Positions 56,401-64,000 of a DNA stretch of 64,000 nt are shown piece by piece (the stretch's first letter is position 1; every line of letters starts with the position of its first letter). The stretch is from Dryomyza anilis (taxonomy: Eukaryota; Arthropoda; Insecta; Diptera; Dryomyzidae). The DNA lies in assembly GCA_951804985.1 (NCBI GenBank), contig OX638135.1, forward strand, positions 40,949,564-41,013,563, given 5' to 3'. The position numbers were made by a program, and so were the translations under genes. The notes below the pieces were generated by a model that searched no databases, was not told where the DNA came from, and saw nothing but the letters and a program-made list of their open reading frames with translations.

Positions 56401-56935
56401 ACAAATTTCAATTTATATAATTTCAAATATTTTGCATTATTACGGATTTATTCTAGATATACTCACCCTGTGTTTTTTGTGTATTAAACTGTGTGATATT
56501 CACACCCTGTGGAGCGCTGTTTTGTTCGTGTATTTGGTACATACAGTGCGCAGGAAAAATTGGATTATATCAAATGTCAGAACCATTTCGAACCATTTCG
56601 AAAAAACGAACCATTTCGAAAAAACGAACCTTTTCGAAAAAACGATAGATGGCACTTTTGGGAGTGAATGTGTTTTTTTTTTTTCAAATAAAAAATTAAT
56701 AATTTATTATTTCATAGTTTATATTGAATTAACAATAGTACGACTGTACTTATTATGCTTCATTCACACTAATAATACCTATGATACATGTGTTGCTATG
56801 GTTAGTGCTGCTACAATACTTTTCTTCTGTTGTGTTCACTGCATACTTTTCGTCGAAGAAACATATGAGAATGGAAGAACACAAGCACACAAGCTTGGGA
56901 TAGAATTTTTCGCGGGAATTTTTGTGTACGAAAAA
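56401..56935. other. Sequence between the tandem array and the inverted duplication
   Basis: It contains an 18-bp minisatellite (AACCATTTCGAAAAAACG, about three units at 56,591-56,650). An open frame of 243 codons ends at 57,004, but it starts inside repeats and matches nothing I know. It may belong to the left arm of the inverted duplication, whose outer limit is not visible because the right arm runs off the window. Confidence 0.4.
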
Positions 56936-57239
56936 AAAAACGTTGATGTGCTTGTACAAGAAGTTGATGTTGCCAACTGGATGGCTGTACTAGAATACAT
57001 ATAAGCAGTGTGTGTGTGATCATGCGGGTGTCACTTGTCGTGTGTTATATAGGGTAGCAACGAAAAATAAAATATTCCAATATGAAATATGACTTTTGTT
57101 GTATATATATATATGCATTCTTGAAGGGCTTCATAATATTTGTGTTGAAAATTTATTGTTGTTTTGAAGACAGTAGTCGAATGTGTAACACTGATTAAAT
57201 CTAGTCTGAATAAAGAAGAAAATAAAAGTAAAAAAACTA
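56936..57239 (-). mobile_element. Left arm of inverted duplication, outer piece (LTR-like)
   Basis: This is the inverse of 63,709-64,000 at near identity, including CACACACACTGCTTATATGT, GTGACACCCGCATGATCA and AAGCCCTTCAAGAATGCAT when read on the minus strand. In that reading TGTTACACATTCGAC could be an LTR start. It is separated from the inner piece of the arm (60,485-61,100) by a 3.2-kb insertion. Confidence 0.75.
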
Positions 57240-58642
57240 ATAAAAAAAAAACTTTTTAAAAATCAAGCTTTTATAAAAATCTGTACTAAAAAATTAAAAA
57301 TAAATTTTCTAAAAATATGAAATATATTTATAATGAATACATATTAATATATGAAATAAATTAAATTAAATCTTATTCAAAATATATTATTAAGATATAC
57401 GTTTATAAGAAATAAATTTTAAAATTTACTAAGAGGTTTCCAAATACAAAAATAAAAGCGTGCGGCAAAATTATTGAATATTACAGTCCAACTCTAGCAC
57501 TAATAAACTTTGCAATTTAATTCAACTTTGCAATAGTTTTCAATATAATTTTGGAGAAGGGGTAGATCTGTATGGAAGTATCTATGAGTTTTGTAGGCAG
57601 TGCTGATATCGGAAGCCCAATGATATTTTTTTGGCATGTGTTATGTTTTTACCTCAGGTTAATCTGGTAAAACTTAACTTTTAATTAGAAATATTTATTT
57701 ATGTACTTAATTTAAGTCATGGAATTTGGCTAAATGATGTAGATAAAGGTTATATCGTCGGTGATACTGCAAAACCGTCTATCTACATTTTCGAATACCT
57801 CTTACAAAAAGAATTTTACAGAAGAAACAAAACTATTTTCAATCTCAATTTTGCACTTAATTCATACAAATTAAGTATGCCTAATTTCTAATTTATCCGA
57901 TCAACATATCATTAAAAACCCGATTATAACACAAAATTAGGCGTAATTCTCACATGCAGTTAGACGGTTTTGCAGTATCACCGACGATATTTCTCCTTGC
58001 CATAAAGGGTTGTAATTTCACAGAGGTTTGTGGCACCTGTCAAATAAGCAAACCTTTTAAAATGCTACAACTCTCAACTTATAAAAGTCGTACACAGTTT
58101 GGAAAATTGAAGTAAAAGCTCATATTTTATATTATAATCGTCATGTAGAATCTGGGTGTAACTGGACAACGGGACGTGATATATCCTATACAATCTTGCC
58201 TTATGCTGTGAAGGGTTATAGTGTGCTGAGCGGTTGCGAGATTTAAAGCATAAAGAGTTGTAGGTTTGTGATGTATAAGATATATATATACATATAAATA
58301 TGATCATAATTGTATTCCTTTGATAGTTAAAATTCATATTTAGGCTACACATTTACAAATGTAATATGCTGGTAATTTTTAATATTTTCGCCGCACGCTT
58401 TTATTTTTGTATTTGGAAACCTCTTAGTAAATTTTAAAATTTATTTCTTATAAACGTATATCTTAATAATATATTTTGAATAAGATTTAATTTAATTTAT
58501 TTCATATATTAATATGTATTCATTATAAATATATTTCATATTTTTAGAAAATTTATTTTTAATTTTTTAGTACAGATTTTTATAAAAGCTTGATTTTTAA
58601 AAAGTTTTTTTTTATTAGTTTTTTTATTTTTACTTTTTTAGT
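57225..58642. mobile_element. Foldback element with about 250-bp inverted repeats
   Basis: 57,225-57,473 is repeated in inverse at 58,388-58,642, through AAAATCAAGCTTTTATAAAA, AAATATGAAATATATTTATA, TAAGATATACGTTTATAAGA and CCAAATACAAAAATAAAAGC plus GTGCGGC. Closer to the centre a 30-bp perfect inverted repeat (57,752-57,781 and 57,961-57,990, containing ATCGTCGGTGATACTGCAAA) lies within the same fold. It has no coding potential. It forms the first part of the composite insertion that splits the left arm. Confidence 0.8.
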
Positions 58643-59466
58643 CGTTATATGGTCATTAGAATTATTATTTTGCATAGATCGGTTCAGCGGTTACCGAGTT
58701 ATAATTTTTGCCCTTAACACCTTCTGTCGATGTAATTTGAACTACTTTCTAGTCTTTGAAAATTTCCACAACGATTTCCTGTACCAAGCATTGTCGAGAT
58801 CAGTTAAGTGATAACCGAGATATAAAATTTTGATCTTAACACCCTCTATCGATATAATTTATAACTACACTCTAGAGTATGTTAAATTTTGTGCCCGCAA
58901 GAGTAATTGTACCAAGTTTTTCTTATATCGGTTCAGCAGTTACCGCGATATGTTTTGTCCTTACCGCCCTCTATCGATATAATTTCGAACTGTACACTAG
59001 CATATCGTCGTTGTAGAACGAAAAGTCACCAAATACATTTTCAAAATGCCAAATATTCATTTACAAAAATCTTTATATACATTTCTGTTATCTTTTAATC
59101 GATGATATCAATTTTTTTTTGATATTTAAAAATGCATCAATTACTTTATATAGTATTAATCAACAAACTAGAAATATAAATTATTCATAAAAATGTAGTT
59201 TGTGACTTTTCGTTCTACAATGACGATATGTTAAATTGGGGTCCCGATGGAGTCACTTAATGCAGTTTTGCATAGATCGGTTCAATGGTTACCGAGATAT
59301 AAAATTGTGCCTTTAACGCCCCCTCTCGATGAAATTTAGAACTACTTTCTGAACTGCATTAATTTGCGTGCTCGAAAGAATTACTGCACTAAGTTTTACA
59401 GAGATCGGTTCAGTGGTTACTGGTTACGTCCTCTAGCGATGGAAAATCAAAGATCTGAGTAAATAA
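58643..59466 (+). repeat. Tandem repeat of ~120-130-bp units (CGGTTCAGTGGTTACCGAG)
   Basis: ATCGGTTCAGCGGTTACCGA followed by GTTATAATTTTTGCCCTTAA and CACC-type words with CTATCGAT recurs at about 58,678, 58,797, 58,925, 59,277 and 59,404. The third interval is lengthened by the MITE at 59,005-59,226. Confidence 0.75.
59005..59226. mobile_element. 222-bp MITE flanked by TA (Tc1/mariner-type)
   Basis: The ends TCGTCGTTGTAGAACGAAAA (plus GTCAC) are inverted at the right with one mismatch. TA flanks both sides. Removing the element restores CTAGCATATGTTAAATT, close to CTAGAGTATGTTAAATT in a neighbouring repeat unit, so the insertion point is confirmed. The interior is AT-rich and non-coding. Confidence 0.88.
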
Positions 59467-59469
59467 AAT

Positions 59470-59650
59470 ATGGTGGTGAGTTTTAGTGTGGTGAGTTATA
59501 ATATGGGGAGTTTTATTGTGGTGAATTTTAGTGTGGTGAAATATAGTGTAGTGAGTTTTAGTGTGGTGAGTTTTAGTGTGATGCATTTTAGTGTGGTGAA
59601 TTTTATTGTGGTGAGTTTTAGTGTGGTGAGTTTTAGTGTGGTGAGTTCGT
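59470..59650 (+). repeat. 15-bp minisatellite (GTGAGTTTTAGTGTG)
   Basis: About twelve units with point variants are all in register modulo 15, so one frame reads a Val-Ser-Phe repeat. The run ends at GTGAGTTCGTTTTTCTC. Confidence 0.92.
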
Positions 59651-59989
59651 TTTTCTCTATCTTTCCTTTTTTTGTTTTTCCTTTAGTTTGGTTTTTAGTT
59701 TTATGTTATTGATTTTATTTTTGTATTTCTGCTTTTGTTTTGTGCTTTTGCTTTTGTGTTTTTAATTTTTAATGTTTTTTTTTGTATTTGAGTTTTTTTG
59801 TTTCATGTTCGTAGCTGGTGAAACTGCCGAGTTATATCATATTGAAAGTTTAGGTTGTATTGGAGGTGCCACGCCTATTTGTCCAATCCCGCCCATATAT
59901 ATCCTATCATTCCTTCCTTCATACCGCATCTGTGGTAAAAATTTCAAGAAAATCGGATGAGCTGTTTTATTTATTATATTAAAAGCATT
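59651..59989. other. T-rich spacer between tandem arrays
   Basis: A strongly T-rich stretch (59,650-59,810) is followed by sequence containing GGAGGTGCCACGCC. No gene is recognised. Confidence 0.4.
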
Positions 59990-60400
59990 TGATCTTTCTA
60001 GGTGAAGATCGGATTTCAGAGGGTCCATTAATAATTAATGTGACCTCTAGCGGAGAAAATTCGAAGTTCTAAGTTTGCCAAATTTTTACCCGTTGCCAAT
60101 ACTATACATGTTTTAAATTTCAATTTTCTAGGTGAAGAACGCATTTTAGAGGGTCCATTAATAGCAAATGCGCCCCCTAGCGGACAAAATTCAAAGTTCT
60201 GAGTTTGCCATATTTTTCCCCGTGTCTAAAACTATACATTTTCTAAATTTCAACATTCTAGGTAAAGAACAGACCTCACACGGTCTAAAAATAGTTTTAG
60301 CGCCCCCTATCGGCCAAAATTCAAACTTTAAAATTTATTTGTATATGTGCCACATCGAATACTATATGTGTTCCAAGTTTCAACTCGATCGGATATAAGG
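59990..60400 (+). repeat. Three tandem units of ~130 bp (CTAGGTGAAGAACG)
   Basis: TTCTAGGTGAAGAnCG, AGAGGGTCCATTAATA, GCGCCCCCTAGCGGACAAAA and TTCAAAGTTCTGAGTTTGCC recur from about 59,997, 60,127 and 60,258, with increasing divergence in the third unit. Confidence 0.8.
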
Positions 60401-60429
60401 AAGTATGTTAAATTTGATATTTTTGTGCC

Positions 60430-60484
60430 CGACATACTAACAAACGAACAAACGAACAAACAAGTGAAGTTAACTAAAAGCTTG
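60430..60484 (+). repeat. AACGAACA-rich tail ending the composite insertion
   Basis: ACATACTAACAAACGAACAA then ACGAACAAACAAGTGAAG is the kind of short tail seen at the 3' ends of some non-LTR or RTE-like insertions. TAAAAAAC just after it is also present at the left edge of the insertion (about 57,230) and may be the target duplication. Confidence 0.45.
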
Positions 60485-61100
60485 TAAAAAACAAGTAATT
60501 TATATTTAAATTATAATTATGCATTTATTGATGAATTTTAACATGATTTAATAGTTCCTTATATTTATTAAACAATATTACGATTGTACATATTAAAACT
60601 AAAAGTATTATGCTGATACCTATTAATAATACATTTAAAATATCTTGGGATTTGGATAGTTTAAAAATATGTAGATTTTGTTGAGATGCAATATAATTAA
60701 TTGTATCTGTTGGGTCCCTAATTACTTTAAATATACTTGTATTATACTGAAAATTAGGTATAATAATTTCTGATTCATGTATATTATTGTTATTAAAATA
60801 CTCTATATTATTAATAAAAATGCTACAATTTTTAAATTTTATAGCATTATGACTTGAGATATATATATCAATAGGTGTACAATTATGAGTTAATTTGGTT
60901 TTTGGAATGTTTTTGTTATCAATATGTCATTAAATTGTTTTATATATGGATTGGAATTTTTTCTAAAATCACAAATTGGATTATCTCCATATATATTATT
61001 AATACATTTATCTTCAATTTTACTTAATTTAGAAATACATTTTTGTCCAGGTTGATATTTCTATACAATCGCTTTATATTCAATCGCTTCATATCTCAAA
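60485..61100 (-). pseudogene. Inverted copy of the 3' end of an envelope-like gene
   Basis: This is the near-identical inverse of 63,100-63,707. It carries the last ~190 codons of the second envelope-like gene, including its hydrophobic C-terminal segment, in minus orientation. It abuts the first envelope-like gene head-on at about 61,100, where a short duplication of CAATCGCTT marks the junction. It is a fragment and lacks the N-terminal part. Confidence 0.75.
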
Positions 61101-62229
61101 AAGAGGATTGATAAATGTTGGTTTAATGGACGCAAATGATGAGGAGGAAATAAAAGGAAAACTGGATATTATTTCAACAAACAACCATAATCTTATTAAT
61201 GAAATGAATAGTCAAATTCAAATTAATGAACGATTTTCCGCACATATCAACAATATTACAACTGAAATAAATTTACAACAAATAAAAATATTAAGTCAAA
61301 TAAATTCAAAAATATTAAACAAAATTGATAACATTCAAAAAGAGATTAATGAGGTTGAATTGTACACATTGATATTAAATGATATCGGATTACTAAGAGA
61401 ACAAATAAAAACTGTTTCAGACAGTATACCACTGATAAATTCTAACTTTGTGTCACCAAATATATTAAATGATGAAGAAAAAAAAAAGTATAATGTAACT
61501 CTAAAAATATGGCCATATGTAAAGTTAACAGTAGTTTCATATAATGATGATATTGTTTTTATAATTAGTATACCACAGTTTACACCAGAACGGTATTTAA
61601 AATTAATTGTAGAACCTATGATAACAAGGCATGGGTTCGAAAATTCTATAAATGAATCTATAGTTATTACAACTGGAAAGAATTTTTTTTATTATGTAAT
61701 AGTAATTTTGTTAAAAAAAATTTAAAACCATATAAAGACAATTGTATTCAAAATTTATTCGGAGATAATGTAACATGCAATTTCATAAAAAATAATGATG
61801 TTATAATAAAACAAATTGATTCAAATATAATAATTACTAAAAATTTTCCAAAAACTCCGATTTGGCACAACTGTTAAAGGAATAATTTCGATATAGAAGG
61901 TAATAATGTAATAAGATATAGAAACTGTTCTATTAAAATTAATGATACATCCCGATTCTTTAGGTAATGTAAATATTGGCGCAATATCTGGTAATATTAC
62001 TGTTCACGAATTAAGAGTATTTCATCTTGATAATAGAAAAAAATTGGAGGAGATATTTTTTAAGCATGAGGATCATTCATACAGTATTTACTTAATTATT
62101 TTCCTAATTATTCTATTGACTATTTTAGTATACTTATATATAGAAAAAAAAACTGGAAATAATATTAATATACAATTTTCTGAAAAATCGCCAACTAATA
62201 AAATTCATTCAACTCATCATGTAATATAA
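61096..62229 (+). pseudogene. Envelope-like (baculovirus F/errantivirus Env family) gene 1, broken
   Basis: The first part (to about 61,700) begins at a Lys-Arg-Gly-Leu cleavage-like motif (61,099-61,110). A long polar, heptad-rich region (residues ~10-100) and a beta-rich region follow. A frameshift near 61,690-61,710 at A/T runs, then stops, precede a final part (61,942-62,229) with a ~22-residue transmembrane segment and a short basic tail. This order (cleavage site, fusion-peptide-like start, coiled coil, C-terminal anchor) is that of the fusion subunit of insect-retrovirus/baculovirus F proteins. The N-terminal subunit is missing; the inverted copy at 60,485-61,100 occupies its place. 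Assignment is by architecture and family resemblance, not a database match. Confidence 0.55.
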
Positions 62230-62339
62230 TAAGATATATTAAATAAAAATTAGTTTTAACATACACATAATTATTTAAAAAAAAAATTTTTTTCAGAATT
62301 TTTTTAAAATACTTTGTATTTTTTTTTTGGCAATTCGTA

Positions 62340-63603
62340 TTAGTCTTGACAGCAATATATACAAATATATATCCTTTCTATTGTCAAAAGATTGAAGTAG
62401 ACAATATTAAAACTGAACGTGGATTTATAACTATAAGATTGGAGAACATTCCACTTATAACAGAATATGCAAAATCATTTACCGTCATACATCTACAATC
62501 TATACAGGATAGTATTTATTTAATGGAAAGGGCACTTGAAAATATGACAGACAAAAGTTTTAATAAACTATATAGTGAAATTTATGCACTAAAATTGGAT
62601 TTCAATAATATAATACAGTATCCGGCAAATACCACAAGTAAACAAATATTTAGATATTTCACTAATCCTTTAGATGAAGATGAGGAAAAAGACGTTACAA
62701 AATCTATAGAAATATTTGTAAAAAACGAATTACGAGTACCGGAAAAATTACGAAAATCTGTCAAAATTGAGGAAATATTCATACAAAAGTTTTCTCAATA
62801 TATTCCACTTTCTCTACTTTCAATTCAAATTATGAGAAATCAAATCATTAAAATAAAAAAAAAAAATTTTAAGTGCAACTCAAAACTTCATACCAGCCTA
62901 TGAACTGCCAACAGAAGATTTTAAAATTAATTTTAATTATAATTATATCTCCACTCATAAAAATGTTTTATACTATTTCAATCAGACATTAATTATTGTT
63001 AAACTTAATCCCGTTTATAGTAATAAAACATATTTTATAGCACATATTTTACCAATTCCAAATAAAGAAGGTTACGAAATATCAACTGAATTTGAAAAAA
63101 TTATAACAGATATAGAAGCGATTGTATATAAATATCAACCTGGACAAAAATGTATTTCTAAATTAAGTAAAATTGAAGATAAATGTATTAATAATATATA
63201 TGGAGATAATCCAATTTGTGATTTTAGAAAAAATTCCAATCCATATATAAAACAATTTAATGACATATTGATAACAAAAAACATTCCAAAAACCAAATTA
63301 ACTCATAATTGTACACCTATTGATATATATATCTCAAGTCATAATGCTATAAAATATAAAAATTGTAGTATTTTTATTAATAATATAGAGTATTTTAATA
63401 ACAATAATATACATGAATCAGAAATTATTATACCTAATTTTCAGTATAATACAAGTATATTTAAAGTAATTAGGGACCCAACAGATACAATTAATTATAT
63501 TGCATCTCAACAAAATCTACATATTTTTAAACTATCCAAATCCCAAGATATTTTAAATGTATTATTAGTAGGTATCAGCATAATACTTTTAGATTTAATA
63601 TGA
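62340..63603 (+). pseudogene. Envelope-like gene 2, paralogous to gene 1, frameshifted
   Basis: Open from about 62,340 to about 62,870, then shifted at a poly-A run (62,856-62,870) into another frame that continues to TGA at 63,601-63,603. The C-terminal half aligns by eye with gene 1: both share a Cys-x(7-10)-GlyAspAsn-x(2-3)-Cys cluster followed by a LysAsn-x-ProLysThr-x(5)-AsnCys segment, and both end in a hydrophobic anchor. The N-terminal part, absent from gene 1, is present here. The two genes are tandem on the plus strand, about 110 bp apart, and look like a duplication. No gag, protease or polymerase is seen in the window. Confidence 0.55.
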
Positions 63604-63708
63604 ACAATCGTAATATTGTTTAATAAATATAAGGAACTATTAAATCATGTTAAAATTCATCAATAAATGCATAATTATAATTTAAATATAAATTATTTGT
63701 TTTTTTAC

Positions 63709-64000
63709 TTTTATTTTCTTCTTTATTCAGACTAGATTTAATCAGTGTTACACATTCGACTACTGTCTTCAAAACAACAATAAATTTTCAACACAAATAT
63801 TATGAAGCCCTTCAAGAATGCATATATATATACAACAAAAGTCATATTTCATATTGGAATATTTTATTTCTCGTTGCTACCCTATATAACACACGACAAG
63901 TGACACCCGCATGATCACACACACACTGCTTATATGTATTCTAGTACAGCCATCCAGTTGGCAACATCAACTTCTTGTACAAGCACATCAACGTTTTTTT
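63709..64000 (+). mobile_element. Right arm of inverted duplication, outer piece (LTR-like)
   Basis: This is the inverse of 56,936-57,230. It follows the end of envelope-like gene 2 by about 100 bp. TGTTACACATTCGAC at 63,746 could be an LTR start, as expected downstream of an env gene, but no clear polypurine tract precedes it and the other LTR end lies outside the window. Confidence 0.5.

Noticed and set aside
56273..57004. 243-codon plus-strand open frame
   Set aside because: It starts in the tandem array, crosses an 18-bp minisatellite and poly-T runs, and ends in the LTR-like arm; no motif was seen.
61096..64000. Intact endogenous virus
   Set aside because: Both envelope-like genes are frameshifted, gene 1 lacks its N-terminal part, and no gag or pol is present in the window.

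Overview
The window looks like about 64 kb from the nuclear genome of a higher fly (Diptera, Schizophora; a calyptrate such as a blow fly or house fly relative is my inference). The sequence is AT-rich and full of transposable-element debris. One host gene can be recognised: Cadps (CAPS, calcium-dependent activator protein for secretion), encoded on the minus strand. Seven of its exons are readable, about 1.2 kb in total. They encode the C2 domain, the PH domain and the start of the following region. Splice sites and codon phases agree at every junction. Four exons lie at 47,472-48,807 and three at 18,580-19,372; the two clusters are separated by one 28,099-bp intron that falls inside the PH domain. 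On this reading the entire window is the interior of Cadps: 1-18,579 and 48,808-64,000 are parts of further introns, and neither end of the gene is reached.

Region 1-18.6 kb (downstream intron): a hAT-like subterminal array, two similar 12-bp-stem hairpins, a decayed minus-strand LINE split by a tandem array and a tRNA-derived SINE, two adjacent mini-me-like retroposons (one with a 195-bp CAGA tract), scrambled BEL/Pao fragments, a two-exon Myb/SANT (zeste-like) pseudogene joined to a 2.7-kb hAT-like segment, another mini-me copy, BEL-related leader sequence, a 1.3-kb terminal-inverted-repeat element and a perfect 26-bp hairpin.

Region 19.4-47.5 kb (intron inside the PH domain): a deleted mini-me copy abutted by a hAT end, a Tc1-like element with a dead transposase, a 2.9-kb hAT-like element inserted in another mini-me copy with 8-bp target duplications, a LINE split by a foldback hAT-like element, a mini-me copy carrying a 153-bp hAT MITE, a 173-bp-period satellite fused to a further mini-me copy, a fragment of a transposon-associated protein, and a large foldback element carrying a Gypsy-type solo LTR.

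Region 48.8-64 kb (upstream intron): dispersed AT-rich repeats, a divergent mini-me copy, a higher-order tandem array (53.7-56.4 kb), and a large inverted duplication. The right arm of that duplication carries two tandem, broken envelope-like genes resembling the baculovirus-F/errantivirus Env family, and an LTR-like end. The left arm is split by a 3.2-kb composite insertion made of a foldback, two kinds of ~130-bp tandem repeats, a 15-bp minisatellite and a TA-flanked MITE.

No functional transposon open reading frame survives. The main biological interest lies in the nested insertions with precise target duplications, the splitting of the Cadps PH domain by a giant repeat-filled intron, the satellite growing from a retroposon core, and the inverted duplication with paired envelope-like genes.
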